This document shows positions 1-13,787 of a stretch of DNA of 64,000 bases, piece after piece. Position 1 is the stretch's first letter; each line of letters opens with the position of its first letter. The stretch spans positions 4,836,001-4,900,000 of the forward strand of contig NZ_BAAAWN010000001.1 of the NCBI RefSeq assembly GCF_039535095.1, given 5' to 3'. The notes under the pieces were generated by a model. The model searched no databases, was not told the DNA's origin, and saw only the letters and a program-made list of their open reading frames with translations. Origin of the DNA: Arthrobacter ramosus. GTDB taxonomy: Bacteria; Actinomycetota; Actinomycetes; Actinomycetales; Micrococcaceae. The position numbers and the translations under genes were made by a program.

Positions 1-48
1 TCGGGCATCAAAGAGTCGATGGACCGCTTAGAGGAACTCCTAGCGTAA
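1..48 (+). CDS. C-terminal tail of an unidentified protein (partial)
   Basis: An open frame enters from the left edge and ends at a TAA at 46-48. It would encode the last 15 residues of a protein, finishing in a charged, probably helical stretch (MDRLEELLA). The stop lies 15 bp from the end of the convergent rhomboid gene, a normal gap between two converging genes. The piece is too short to identify a family, and chance openness of one frame over 48 bases cannot be excluded. Confidence 0.35.
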   Translation, partial: SGIKESMDRLEELLA

Positions 49-63
49 AAAGCTAAGGAGTTG

Positions 64-933
64 TTAGCCCGCAGTGGCCCGAAGGACGGTGGCCAGGACC
101 AGGATTCCGGCCACCAGGGCCATCCCGGCAGTCTGCAACAGCGCCTGGCGGGGTCCACGCGGAGCAAAGGCAATCACGGCGGCACACAGGCCTCCCGTGA
201 TAAGGCCGCCCAAGTGGGCCTGCCAGGCGATTCCCGGGACAACAAAGCCAATCACGCCGTTGATGACGATAAGGATCCACAGCTGCCGGGTGTCTCCGCC
301 GCGCCGGCTTTGGATCACCAACAGTGCGCCAAAGAGACCGAAGATCGCACCTGACGCACCTTCAACAGCGGTTACAGGGAAGACAGGCGTCAGCAGCAGG
401 AAACCGACAGAGCCGCCAATGGCGGACAGGAGGTAGACGGCGAGGAAGCGGATGCGTCCGAGAACGGGCTCCAGCACCTGGCCGAAGATCCAGAGCATGT
501 ACATATTGAGCACGATGTGCAGGACAAAGCCCTGTGAGTGGACAAAAGCGCTCGTCAGCATCCGCCATGGCTCGAAGGCCCCGTATTGGGGGGAGGCATA
601 GGCGGACGCGAAGGCAAGCTGACCCTCCACGACATCACCGGGAATCAGCCATTGCAGCACGTACACCAGGGCGCACAGCCCGATAAGCAGGTACGTCGCC
701 AAAGGACGTCCGGTCGCAACGGCGCCGCCATAGGCGGAACGCACTGCCGGCGTCGAACGCTTCATTTCATTGACGCAGTCAATGCATTGGAACCCGACGG
801 CGGCCGCCCGCTGGCACTCGGGGCATGCAGGACGCCCGCAACGCTGGCACCGCACATAGGAGGGCCTGTCCGGGTGCCTGGGGCACACCGGAATGTCAGC
901 TGACGGCTCTGCCGCCGGGATTCCGTAACTCAT
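64..933 (-). CDS. rhomboid family intramembrane serine protease with N-terminal zinc-finger-like region
   Basis: A 289-residue polytopic membrane protein. Residues 17-53 carry closely spaced Cys/His residues (C17, H20, C29, C32, C37, C40, C50, C53), resembling a B-box-like zinc-binding module on the cytoplasmic side. The rhomboid core follows: the HxxxN motif at H139-N143, the nucleophile motif GASGAIFG with Ser194, and the catalytic His240 in AHLGG. Rhomboids cleave transmembrane segments of substrate proteins within the membrane; the substrate here is unknown. The gene starts at an ATG and lies 21 bp downstream of the peptidyl-prolyl isomerase, probably as one transcript. This gene pair near the origin is common in Micrococcaceae as I recall it. 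Confidence 0.9.
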   Translation of the reverse strand: MSYGIPAAEPSADIPVCPRHPDRPSYVRCQRCGRPACPECQRAAAVGFQCIDCVNEMKRSTPAVRSAYGGAVATGRPLATYLLIGLCALVYVLQWLIPGDVVEGQLAFASAYASPQYGAFEPWRMLTSAFVHSQGFVLHIVLNMYMLWIFGQVLEPVLGRIRFLAVYLLSAIGGSVGFLLLTPVFPVTAVEGASGAIFGLFGALLVIQSRRGGDTRQLWILIVINGVIGFVVPGIAWQAHLGGLITGGLCAAVIAFAPRGPRQALLQTAGMALVAGILVLATVLRATAG

Positions 934-954
934 ATGCTGCTCAGGTTCCGGGGA

Positions 955-1497
955 TCAGAGCTGGACGATGTCAATGCTGTTGATGACGACGTCTTCAACA
1001 GGGCGGTCGCCCATACCCGTGCGGACAGCCTCGATGGCGTCTACAACCTTCTTGGACTCTTCGTCTGCAACCTCACCGAAGATGGAGTGCTTGCCGAAAA
1101 GCCAGTCGGTGTTGACCGTGGTGATGAAGAACTGGGAACCGTTGGTGCCCTTGCCCATCTGGACGCCGGCGTTGGCCATGGCCAGCTTGTAAGGGGCGTT
1201 GAAGTTGAGTTCCGGGTGGATCTCGTCGTCGAACTTGTAGCCCGGTCCGCCGATGCCGCGACCAAGGGGATCGCCGCCCTGGATCATGAAGTCTTTGATG
1301 ATGCGGTGGAAAATTGTGCCGTCGTACAGCGGGGTACCGGTCTTGTCTTCACCGGTCTCCGGGTGCGTCCAGGACTTTTCTCCTGTGGCCAGGCCAACGA
1401 AGTTGGCGACCGTCTTGGGCGCGTGGTTGCCGAAGAGGTCAACCACGATGTCACCGAGGCTCGTGTGGAAAGTTGCTTTTGCGGTTGCGATGGTCAT
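955..1497 (-). CDS. ppiA: peptidyl-prolyl cis-trans isomerase, cyclophilin type
   Basis: A 180-residue single-domain cyclophilin with no signal peptide, so probably cytoplasmic. It catalyses cis-trans isomerisation of Xaa-Pro bonds. Visible hallmarks are FHRIIKDFMIQGGDP, holding the catalytic Arg and the Phe/Met/Gln pocket residues, then GSQFFIT and the HSIFGEV loop. The length matches the short actinobacterial PpiA type. The start is the ATG at 1495-1497. It lies upstream of the rhomboid gene in the same orientation. Confidence 0.95.
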   Translation of the reverse strand: MTIATAKATFHTSLGDIVVDLFGNHAPKTVANFVGLATGEKSWTHPETGEDKTGTPLYDGTIFHRIIKDFMIQGGDPLGRGIGGPGYKFDDEIHPELNFNAPYKLAMANAGVQMGKGTNGSQFFITTVNTDWLFGKHSIFGEVADEESKKVVDAIEAVRTGMGDRPVEDVVINSIDIVQL

Positions 1498-1650
1498 ATC
1501 GCCATTGTTTCACGCAGGGTCAACGCCGAGGCGGCCAGGAAGGCGGTTCCGCGCTCGGTGAAATCTTCCATGAATCCGCTGGATGAATAGCCGGTGCCGA
1601 ACAAGCGACGTAGGCTAACAACAAACGAGCATGTTGATCGGGAGGTAGTT

Positions 1651-2631
1651 GTGAAGAAATCGGACCGGATTGCCCGCGAACTTGAACACACCGTTGTGAG
1701 TGGCGTCGAAAATGCCAAGGACTGGGCGACACCGCGCGTCGAAGCAGCTGTGAACTGGGCGGTTCCCCGCATCCAGCACGGAATCGACACCGCCTCGCCG
1801 AAGCTTCAGGAAGGCCTGAAGTCGGCGGCGTACAACCTCGCCGACGGCGTTGCAACCGTCACGCCGAAGCTCCAGGAAGGCCTGGCGAACCTCGCACCGA
1901 AGATCCACGACGTCGTCGAGGACGCCTCCCCCAAGATCCAGGAAGCCCTTAACAAAGCCACTCCGGCGCTCAGCCACGCCCGGGACAAAGTTGTTGAGGA
2001 GTACCTGCCCAAGCTCTCAGAGCAGCTCGGGCAAGCCTCGGTGGTCGTCCACCAAGCCCTTGAGAATGCACCCGCGCAGGTGGACGCCGTCGCCCAGAAG
2101 CTGGTGGACTCGGGAGTGGTTCACAATCTGCAGGAGCAAGCACAAGCGACAGGGGCCCAGCTGAAAGCCGCGGCCGGGGAAGCATCCAAAACAGTCTCTA
2201 AAGAACTCGCCAGGACCCGGAAGCCCAAAAAGCGGGGCTTCCTGATCTTCACGATTGTGGCAGCAGCAGCTGCGGCCGGCGTCGCCGCGTGGAAGGCCAG
2301 CCGCCCGGTGGAGGACCCGTGGAAGACTCCGGTTCCGGTTACGCCATCACCTGTCCCGGCCGCAGCGGCAGCCGAGAAAGTCGCTGACAAGGCCAACGAG
2401 GCCGCCACCAAGGTAGCTGACACGGTTGACGACGTGAAACTCAACGTAGCTGATAAAGCCGAAACCGTAGCCGAGAAGGCAAAGCACGTTGTCGAGGACG
2501 CTACGGACACCGCAGCCAAGGTGGCAACCGACGCCAAGACCGCCGTAAAGAACATCGCCGCCAGCCTCCACAAGGACGAAGGGGCCAAGGAGCAGGCAGA
2601 CACGGACGAAGCCGGCAAACACGAGGCCTAG
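1651..2631 (+). CDS. membrane-anchored amphipathic-repeat protein (DUF5324-like)
   Basis: A 326-residue protein if translation starts at the GTG at 1651, which has GGAGG at 1641-1645 five bases upstream. An ATG at 1594 in frame would add 19 residues but lacks a ribosome site. The N-terminal half (about residues 20-185) is built from 11-residue-like amphipathic repeats (xxSPKLQEGL, xxTPKLQEGL, xxSPKIQEAL) resembling LEA or apolipoprotein helices. A single membrane segment (FLIFTIVAAAAAAGVAAW) follows, then a Pro-rich linker and a second repeat set (VADKAETVAEKAKHVVEDA). It may coat a membrane or bridge protein and envelope, but no biochemical function is assignable. Similar proteins occur across Actinobacteria. 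Confidence 0.8.
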   Translation: MKKSDRIARELEHTVVSGVENAKDWATPRVEAAVNWAVPRIQHGIDTASPKLQEGLKSAAYNLADGVATVTPKLQEGLANLAPKIHDVVEDASPKIQEALNKATPALSHARDKVVEEYLPKLSEQLGQASVVVHQALENAPAQVDAVAQKLVDSGVVHNLQEQAQATGAQLKAAAGEASKTVSKELARTRKPKKRGFLIFTIVAAAAAAGVAAWKASRPVEDPWKTPVPVTPSPVPAAAAAEKVADKANEAATKVADTVDDVKLNVADKAETVAEKAKHVVEDATDTAAKVATDAKTAVKNIAASLHKDEGAKEQADTDEAGKHEA

Positions 2632-2656
2632 ACGAAGGCCATCTTCGCTCCGCGTT

Positions 2657-2694
2657 GAAGGGATTCCGGTTCGCCGGGGTCCCTTCAATTGTTT
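2657..2694 (+). terminator. rho-independent terminator after the amphipathic-repeat gene
   Basis: The arms GAAGGGA (2657-2663) and TCCCTTC (2680-2686) enclose an inner TCCGG/CCGG(G) stem with a TTCG loop, followed by AATTGTTT. It begins 25 bp after the stop codon of the preceding plus-strand gene. Confidence 0.7.
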
Positions 2695-2747
2695 GGCCAC
2701 TTGTCACCGAAGGCTTCCTCTAGGATTACCGCCCTGATGTTAGATTT

Positions 2748-3638
2748 ATGGGGATGCCAGCCGATAGATCTTTCGTAGATGCAGCCACCAACGCAGCCGT
2801 CGCACCCGTGAAGCCGAGCGTTTCAATCATCATCCCGGCGTACAACGAGGAAAGCGTGATACGGCAATGCCTGATCGCGGCCATTTACCAGTCAGTACCT
2901 GCGGACGAGATCATCGTCGTGGACAACAGGTCCTCGGACCGCACTGCGCAGATTGTCCAGCAGATGCAGCAGGAATACCCGGAGAGCCCCATCATCCTGC
3001 TGAGCCAGGACAAGGCGCAGGGACTCATCCCCACACGCAACTTTGGCCTCAATAGCGCCACGTCGGATATCCTCGGCCGGATCGATGCCGACTCGGTTGT
3101 GGAACCTGATTGGGTTGAGCAGGTGCAAAAGGCCTTCGCCGATCCCTCGGTGCAGGCGGCCACGGGACCGGTGGTCTACTACGACATGCCCATGCGTCGA
3201 TTCGGACTGAAAGCCGACGACAAAATGCGCCAGCTCATGCTTCGGCTTGCGAAGCACCAGTACCACTTCCTTTTTGGATCCAACATGGCCCTTCGCCGTT
3301 CCGCCTGGGAAACCGTCCGCGACGAAACCTGCCTGGATGAAAAGGACGAGATGCATGAGGACATCGATCTTTCCCTGCATCTTGCCGACCACGATCTCAG
3401 GGTGCAGTACTGGCCGCAGATGGTTTCGGGCATGTCTGCCCGCAGGCTCGAGGATTCACCGCGCGACTACCGCTATTACGTGACCCGCTTCGACCGCACC
3501 TACAAGGCCCACAACGTCAAGAAGATGGCCCTGAAGGCCCCCATGGTGGTGTTCTTCTCCGTCTACTTCCCGGCCAAGCTTCTCCGGGCCATCCACACGG
3601 CCAATGCCGGCCAAGGCGTCCGCCGCGGCGGCCTGTAG
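2748..3638 (+). CDS. family 2 glycosyltransferase
   Basis: A 296-residue GT-A fold glycosyltransferase of family GT2. The N-terminal nucleotide-sugar fold begins with SVSIIIPAYNEESVIRQC (about residues 24-41), continues with IIVVDNRSSDRT, and the metal-binding DxD is D113-A-D115 in GRIDADS. The acidic MHEDIDLSLH near residue 205 fits the catalytic-base (ED) motif. There is no obvious transmembrane anchor beyond a mildly hydrophobic C-terminal stretch. It probably transfers a sugar to a lipid or envelope glycan, but the donor and acceptor cannot be read. The start is uncertain: ATGs at 2748 and 2754 both lack a clear Shine-Dalgarno sequence. It converges on the EamA transporter gene 15 bp away. 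Confidence 0.88.
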   Translation: MGMPADRSFVDAATNAAVAPVKPSVSIIIPAYNEESVIRQCLIAAIYQSVPADEIIVVDNRSSDRTAQIVQQMQQEYPESPIILLSQDKAQGLIPTRNFGLNSATSDILGRIDADSVVEPDWVEQVQKAFADPSVQAATGPVVYYDMPMRRFGLKADDKMRQLMLRLAKHQYHFLFGSNMALRRSAWETVRDETCLDEKDEMHEDIDLSLHLADHDLRVQYWPQMVSGMSARRLEDSPRDYRYYVTRFDRTYKAHNVKKMALKAPMVVFFSVYFPAKLLRAIHTANAGQGVRRGGL

Positions 3639-3653
3639 CCGCGCGAATACAGC

Positions 3654-4562
3654 TCAGTCAGCACCGAGCTCGGCGATCTTGCCCTCAGCGTCGCCCTTGC
3701 CCCGCCGCTGACCAGCGACGACGACGGCGAGTCCAACCAGGATCAAGGCGAGTCCCCCGTAGGTACCGGCCGGCAAGGTTTCGTGCAGGAAGACCGCAGC
3801 GAGAAGGGCTGCGCCCGGAATCTCCAACAGGATGATCATGGACACCAGCAGCGGGCTCATGGTCGCCAGGAGATGGTTGAACGCGGTGTGCCCGACTAGT
3901 TGCGCGCACACGGTGATGGCCACGATCCCCAGCCAGCCGCCGGCGTCGAACCCTACAAGCGGCTGGCCGCTCGTGAGGGCCAGCACGGCGACGATGGCCG
4001 CGCAGATCCCGTAGCAAAGCGTCGTGTACGTTCCAATGCCCATGCTCTGGCGGGCTTTGCCTCCGGCCAAGGTATACAGGCCGGCCAGGGCACCTCCGGC
4101 GAGGGCCAGGATGTCACCAATGAGGGCTTTAGGGGAAGTTCCCATATCAAAGCCCGTAATGGCCGCGACGCCGCCCAGCGCGATACCCAGGCCAACCAGA
4201 ACCGGCCAACGGTGCCTGGTGCCGCGGAGAAGCTGGAAAACGGCGATCCACGCCGACTGCAGGCACACCAGGGCGGTAGCGGCCGCGACCGAAGTGAGCT
4301 GGAGCGCGGTGATGAAGCAAGCGAAGTGGAAGGCCAGCGCCACTGCTGCGACAGCGGACCAAGTGAACTCGTTGCGGGTGATCTTGCGGAACTGGCGCGG
4401 CTCGCGGATCAGGACCGGCGAGGCCATGACGACGGCGGCGATTGCGTTGCGCCAGAAGGCGATAGCCAGTGCCGTGACGGAGGTAGCTCCAAGCGTTCCG
4501 GCGATGAGGGGTCCGGATGATGCGACGCCGAGCACACCCAAAGCAGCAACAATGAAGTTCAC
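3654..4562 (-). CDS. EamA/DMT superfamily transporter
   Basis: A 302-residue membrane protein with about ten hydrophobic segments arranged as two five-helix repeats, the usual EamA (drug/metabolite transporter) layout. The Gly-rich repeats (ASSGPLIAGTLGATS in the first half; LEIPGAALLAAVFLHETL in the second) match the conserved cores, and the C-terminus is charged. These proteins export or exchange small metabolites or amino acids; the substrate is not predictable. The ATG start at 4562 sits 30 bp downstream (in minus orientation) of the terminator that ends the tRNA-Ala transcript, so its promoter must be within or close to that structure. Confidence 0.88.
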   Translation of the reverse strand: MNFIVAALGVLGVASSGPLIAGTLGATSVTALAIAFWRNAIAAVVMASPVLIREPRQFRKITRNEFTWSAVAAVALAFHFACFITALQLTSVAAATALVCLQSAWIAVFQLLRGTRHRWPVLVGLGIALGGVAAITGFDMGTSPKALIGDILALAGGALAGLYTLAGGKARQSMGIGTYTTLCYGICAAIVAVLALTSGQPLVGFDAGGWLGIVAITVCAQLVGHTAFNHLLATMSPLLVSMIILLEIPGAALLAAVFLHETLPAGTYGGLALILVGLAVVVAGQRRGKGDAEGKIAELGAD

Positions 4563-4591
4563 ATTTCAACCTTAGTGGGGCGGCTTAACGC

Positions 4592-4625
4592 AAAGAGTCC
4601 CGGTCATTTCTGACCGGGACTCTTT
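4592..4625 (-). terminator. strong hairpin terminator after tRNA-Ala
   Basis: A perfect 15-bp inverted repeat (AAAGAGTCCCGGTCA / TGACCGGGACTCTTT) around a 4-base loop, ending in a short T run in the minus direction. It begins 5 bp beyond the encoded CCA of the tRNA-Ala gene, so it most likely ends that transcript. The T-rich flank on the plus side means it could also act bidirectionally. Confidence 0.8.
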
Positions 4626-4629
4626 CTTA

Positions 4630-4705
4630 TGGTGGAGGCACGGGGACTCGAACCCCGAACCCCCTGCTTGCAAAGCAGGTGCGCTACCAATTGCGCCATG
4701 CCCCC
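4630..4705 (-). tRNA. tRNA-Ala (anticodon TGC)
   Basis: On the minus strand the acceptor stem GGGGGCA pairs with TGCCTCC (one G-T), position 8 is T, the D arm is GCGC with AATTGGTA, the anticodon arm CTGCT-TTGCAAG-CAG gives TGC, and the T arm holds GGTTCGAGTCC. The 3' CCA is encoded (4630-4632). The gene is 76 nt with CCA. Confidence 0.97.
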
Positions 4706-4777
4706 ATAAGAAGCAACCCGTCCATAATACCCTAGTTCCTTCGATGGTTTGCACCATCTCCAGACCGGGCGTCTTTG

Positions 4778-4894
4778 CTAGTCAACCGTGTCGGTTGCCT
4801 TGCTCCAGACTGTCTTCCGGGCTTCGGATTCCTGCACTTTCCTGTAGAGCAGGACGCCTGCGATCGCAGCTGCAACTACGAGCAACTTCTTCAC
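4778..4894 (-). CDS. DLW-39 family small protein
   Basis: A 38-residue protein starting at a GTG (4892-4894) and beginning MKKLLVVAAAIAGVLLYRK, then a polar helix and the C-terminal ATDTVD. It fits the very small actinobacterial DLW-39 family, which is typically found between the tRNA-Ile/tRNA-Ala genes and gyrA, exactly its location here. It appears to be a single-pass membrane peptide with a short charged tail. The ATG that overlaps the start is in another frame and meets a stop at once, so GTG is the only sensible start. The molecular role is unknown. Confidence 0.85.
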   Translation of the reverse strand: MKKLLVVAAAIAGVLLYRKVQESEARKTVWSKATDTVD

Positions 4895-4951
4895 ATGCAC
4901 CCCGTTCCGGTTCAGTTTCCTGAACCTTTAGCAAAACCTGTGCAGGTTCCG

Positions 4952-5025
4952 TGGGCGTACCAGGACTTGAACCTGGGACCTCTTCGTTATCAGCGAAGCG
5001 CTCTAACCGCCTGAGCTATACGCCC
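4952..5025 (-). tRNA. tRNA-Ile (anticodon GAT)
   Basis: On the minus strand the acceptor stem GGGCGTA pairs with TACGCCC, T8 and the D arm GCTC-AGGCGG follow, the anticodon arm CTTCG-CTGATAA-CGAAG gives GAT, and the T arm has GGTTCAAGTCC. The discriminator base is A. CCA is not encoded (CGG follows), unlike the neighbouring tRNA-Ala. Confidence 0.96.
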
Positions 5026-5138
5026 CGATACCTCTTCGGGCCGAGACATGACTTTACAGCACATCCCGGCCCGATCTCAAATCGAGGTATTTTCACCACT
5101 GTTTTCCAGCAGTTTCCCTCAATTTCCGACCGTTTGGG

Positions 5139-5830
5139 TTAGTCGTCGGTGAGGGTCACGCCAATGCCGCCCACGAGTGTTGCGGCAATGTTATAAAGCA
5201 CGGCGCTCAGCATGGACAGGGCAGTCAGCAACACAACATTCACCACGGCAATGATGGTGGCGAAAGAGGCGACCTGTCCGAGCGAAGCGACCTTCTTGAG
5301 TTCGAAGCCACCGCTTTCCGAGCCTGCCAGGGTGCCCAGAAGGCTGTCCACCTGGTTGAAGATGCCCGTGAGGTCCAGAACCGTCCAAAGCACGATTGCG
5401 GCAATCACAGTCACGATGCCCAAGGCAACGGACAACAGGAACGCCATCTTCAGGACAGACCACGGATCAACCTTGCTGACGAGCAGGCGGGCGCGGCGAA
5501 CCTTCGCCTTGGGTGCCGGCTTCACAAGCCCTGGAGCCCCGGGGGCGGGGCGCTGCTGGCCCTGCACGGGCCTCTGGCCGGGCGCGGCGGGACGCTGACC
5601 CGCCGGGCGCTGCGTTCCTGCGGGACGCTGGCCTGGGACGGCCGGGCGCTGACCGGGAACGGCCGGGCGCTGACCCGGGACCCTCTCCGCGCCAGTTCCT
5701 GCCGCACCCGAAGCGGATGCCACAGGGCGCTGCTGGGGACGGGCCGGTGCGTCTACCCGCGGAGTAGCCGACGGCTGCCGCAATCCTCCAGGGACACCCG
5801 TACTCGGCTTGGGATATGAGTCCGAATTGC

Positions 5831-5834
<4 letters not shown>
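5139..5834 (-). CDS. DUF3566 membrane protein with QRP-rich N-terminal repeats
   Basis: A 231-residue protein. The first 110 residues are disordered and proline-rich with tandem copies of VPGQRPA/PGQRP (about residues 53-97). The C-terminal half is the DUF3566 domain: a basic region ([26 protein letters not shown]), a first membrane segment near residues 130-152, an amphipathic linker ([10 protein letters not shown]) and a second membrane segment before the C-terminal [13 protein letters not shown]. Its ATG overlaps the gyrA stop codon by 4 bp (5831-5834), so it is co-translated after gyrA. DUF3566 genes follow gyrA in many Actinobacteria; no function is established. Confidence 0.9.
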
Positions 5835-8566
<2,732 letters not shown>

Positions 8567-8629
8567 AGTTTATGATTTCCGTTTCAGGTATATGTCAGTA
8601 CTGGAATATTCCTAGGGGCTTTGAAGTCT

Positions 8630-11101
<2,472 letters not shown>

Positions 11102-11656
11102 TTACCCGTAGGTATCCCGGGGGCCCCGCCCATTGACGCTTCGGCCGCCCTTGCGCCAGCTCGGTGCGGTGGGCGCGAGCACTTGAATGGACGTCACCAC
11201 TCCGTCTCCGAGTTCCCTTCGGAACATGTCCAGGAGGCTGGTGCTCAGGAGCCTGAGCTGCGTTGCCCAGGCGGTGGAATCGCAGCGGACATGGAGCGTG
11301 GTGTCGGTGAAGCTCTCCGGGGTGCAATGCGCGGAAATCTCCGGTCCCACCAAGGCATCCCACTCGGCCATCACGGAACCCACGGCCACCGGAGACGTCC
11401 AGCCCCGTTCGGCCACGAGCCTCCCGACGACTTTCCCCAAGCCAAGCGGATCCCGGCCGGTGCCGTGGAATTGGCTGAATCCGCGGGTATCGCGGACGCC
11501 CTTGCGTTTAGGAGCGGCGCCCGTCCGCGGGGCAGCGCGGCGGATTTCGCCCCGCGCGGCCGCCGCTTCGCGCATCCGATTCAAAGCTGATTGGGCAGCG
11601 TCAATCTCGTCAGGGTCCCTGCCCGGCTGGCGTCCGCCGGGGCTATCCTTCTCCAT
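11102..11656 (-). CDS. dciA: DciA-like DUF721 protein
   Basis: A 184-residue protein from the ATG at 11654-11656 (MEKDSPGGRQ); an upstream ATG at 11674 is possible. The C-terminal half is the DUF721 domain: a predicted KH-like region with GPEISAHCTPESFTDTTLHVRCDSTAWATQLRLL and the final TSIQVLAPTAPSW. DciA is the ancestral loader or activator of replicative helicase DnaB in bacteria lacking DnaC or DnaI. The N-terminal third is basic and probably disordered. The start overlaps the 3' end of recF by 14 bp, the usual actinobacterial arrangement, so expression is likely coupled. Confidence 0.88.
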   Translation of the reverse strand: MEKDSPGGRQPGRDPDEIDAAQSALNRMREAAAARGEIRRAAPRTGAAPKRKGVRDTRGFSQFHGTGRDPLGLGKVVGRLVAERGWTSPVAVGSVMAEWDALVGPEISAHCTPESFTDTTLHVRCDSTAWATQLRLLSTSLLDMFRRELGDGVVTSIQVLAPTAPSWRKGGRSVNGRGPRDTYG

Positions 11657-12836
11657 CAATGCCTCCGGGCACAACCTTCACGCGTCGCCCCGCCAATTCC
11701 TCGGGAATGTCGGCGTCGACGGCGGCCGTCACCAAAACCTGTTCGGCGCCGGCCACTATTGCAGCCAGTTTACGCCTGCGCTGGACGTCCAGTTCGGCGA
11801 ACACATCGTCGAGGATGAGGATCGGGGCGGAACCGCCGGTGCGGGTGTCATCGAGCATGACGTAGTACGAGGCCAAGCGCAGGGAGAGGCACATGGACCA
11901 AGTTTCACCATGGGAGGCATAGCCCTTGGCCGGAGCCTGGCCCAGAACCAGTTCGAGTTCGTCGCGGTGGGGTCCGACCAGGGAAATCCCGCGTTCCAAC
12001 TCCCTGCGGCGCGAGGCAGCGAAGGCCTGGACGTAGCGCTCGGTAAGTTGCTCCACGGACAGCAAGCGAAGGTCCTCAACCCCCTCCGAACCGTCAGGGA
12101 GACCGTCGGCGGGACCGCCGTCGTCGTCCAACACGCCCTGGATGGTGGAGCGGTAGACCGCGCCCGCTTCTTTGGATCCATCCGTCAGCTGCGCGTAAGC
12201 ACTCTTGAGGTGGGGTCGGAGCCGTTCCACGAGTTCCAGCCGTGCATGCAGAAGTTCCGCGCCGGCCCGCGCCATGTGTTGGTCCCAAACATCGAGCGTT
12301 GCTTCGTGGCCCGAGGTGAATTTGCCGGTGCGGGCCGATTTCAGCAGGGCGTTGCGCTGTTTGAGCACGCGGTCGTAGTCGCTGCGGGTCGCCGCGTGCA
12401 CCGGCATCAGGCTCACCAGCAGTTCGTCGAGGAAGCGCCGGCGGTTGGACGGATCGCCCTTGACCAAGGCGAGGTCCTCAGGGGCGAAAAGCACCGTCTG
12501 GCAAATGCCCAGGATGTCTCGGGCACGTACAGGATTTCCGCGGTTGATCCGGCCACGGTTGGCACGGCCGGCATTGATTTCGAGCTCGACCACCGTCGAT
12601 TGTTCCCCGCGGACTAGCTTCGCCCGGATCAACGCGCGGTCCGTCCCGAAGCGCAGGAGGGGCGCATCCGTGCTGACACGGTGTGAACTCAGGGTGGCCA
12701 GGTATCCGATGGCCTCCACGAGGTTCGTCTTGCCGATGCCGTTGAACCCCACCAGGACCGTGACACCGGGGCCGAGCTTGAGGTCAACCTGCGCGTAGCT
12801 GCGGAAATCGGTCAGCGAAAGATGTTCGAGGTACAC
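11643..12836 (-). CDS. recF: DNA replication and repair protein RecF
   Basis: A 397-residue SMC-like ATPase that loads RecA at single-strand gaps together with RecOR. The Walker A motif is GFNGIGKTNL (residues 30-39), the signature region is near GPHRDELELVLG, and the Walker B/D-loop region is ILILDDVFAELD near residue 345. It starts with GTG (12834-12836) at the family-typical MYLEHLSLTDFRSY. It is transcribed with dciA downstream and gnd and dnaN upstream, the standard dnaN-gnd-recF-dciA order of Arthrobacter relatives. Confidence 0.97.
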   Translation of the reverse strand: MYLEHLSLTDFRSYAQVDLKLGPGVTVLVGFNGIGKTNLVEAIGYLATLSSHRVSTDAPLLRFGTDRALIRAKLVRGEQSTVVELEINAGRANRGRINRGNPVRARDILGICQTVLFAPEDLALVKGDPSNRRRFLDELLVSLMPVHAATRSDYDRVLKQRNALLKSARTGKFTSGHEATLDVWDQHMARAGAELLHARLELVERLRPHLKSAYAQLTDGSKEAGAVYRSTIQGVLDDDGGPADGLPDGSEGVEDLRLLSVEQLTERYVQAFAASRRRELERGISLVGPHRDELELVLGQAPAKGYASHGETWSMCLSLRLASYYVMLDDTRTGGSAPILILDDVFAELDVQRRRKLAAIVAGAEQVLVTAAVDADIPEELAGRRVKVVPGGIDGEG

Positions 12837-12859
12837 GCGTACTGCTGGTCGACCGGGGC

Positions 12860-13744
12860 CTAGTTGGCCGGACGGGTGGCGTGTCCGCCGAACTGGTTGC
12901 GCAGCGCAGACACCATCTTCATGGCCGGCGAGTTGTCCTCGCGGGAGGAGAAGCGGGCGAAGAGCGCGGCGGTGATTGCCGGGGCGGGGATCGCGTTGGC
13001 AATGGCTTCCTCAACGGTCCATCGGCCTTCGCCGGAGTCCTCGACGTAGTCCCCGATGGAGGCCAGGCCCGGATCTTCGTCCAAGGCTTTGACCATGAGG
13101 TCCAACAGCCAGGAACGGACCACGGTGCCTTTTTGCCAGGCCCGGAAGGTGCCGGGCAGGTCCTTGATGATGTCCTTGGCCGCGAGCAGCTCGTAGCCTT
13201 CGGCGTAGGCCTGCATCAGGCCGTATTCGATGCCGTTGTGGACCATCTTGGCGTAGTGGCCTGCTCCCACGCCGCCGACGTGGACGAAGCTGTCGGCGCG
13301 TTCGCCTTCGGGGCGGAGGGCGTCGAACACCGGCATGGCCAGTTCGATGTCTTCGTCCGCGCCGCCTGCCATGAGTCCGTAGCCGTTCTGCAGGCCCCAG
13401 ACGCCTCCCGACACGCCGCAATCGGCGAAGCGGATGTCCTTGGAGTCCAGGAAAGCGGCGTGTTTCTGGTCTTCGGTGAAGCGTGAGTTGCCGCCGTCGA
13501 TCACCATGTCACCGGCAGAAAGCTTCTCGCCGAGTTCGCTGATCACGGCATCGGTGATGTCGCCGGAGGGAACCATGACCCAGACCAGGCGCGGCGTCGG
13601 AAGGGCAGCAATCAGTTCGTCAACGGATGCGACGTCGGCGATGTCCTGATTGCGGTCAAAACCAGTGACCTCGATTCCGCCCTTGCGCATGCGTTCGCGC
13701 ATGTTGAAACCCATTTTTCCAAGGCCGATCAGTCCGATGTGCAC
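12860..13744 (-). CDS. gnd: 6-phosphogluconate dehydrogenase (decarboxylating), short form
   Basis: A 294-residue enzyme that converts 6-phosphogluconate to ribulose 5-phosphate and CO2 in the pentose phosphate pathway. The Rossmann start is HIGLIGLGKMGFNM (residues 2-15). DGGNSRF, CGVSGGVWG and AKMVHNGIEYG (catalytic Lys and His/Asn) follow. The length near 300 residues marks the short, often NAD-dependent type rather than the 470-residue form. It starts at GTG 13742-13744. Its position between dnaN and recF is a lineage trait of Actinobacteria, not a functional link to replication. Confidence 0.93.
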   Translation of the reverse strand: MHIGLIGLGKMGFNMRERMRKGGIEVTGFDRNQDIADVASVDELIAALPTPRLVWVMVPSGDITDAVISELGEKLSAGDMVIDGGNSRFTEDQKHAAFLDSKDIRFADCGVSGGVWGLQNGYGLMAGGADEDIELAMPVFDALRPEGERADSFVHVGGVGAGHYAKMVHNGIEYGLMQAYAEGYELLAAKDIIKDLPGTFRAWQKGTVVRSWLLDLMVKALDEDPGLASIGDYVEDSGEGRWTVEEAIANAIPAPAITAALFARFSSREDNSPAMKMVSALRNQFGGHATRPAN

Positions 13745-13787
13745 CGTGTGAACTCTTTTCTGCGTTGGTTGTTTTGGTAGTGACCCG

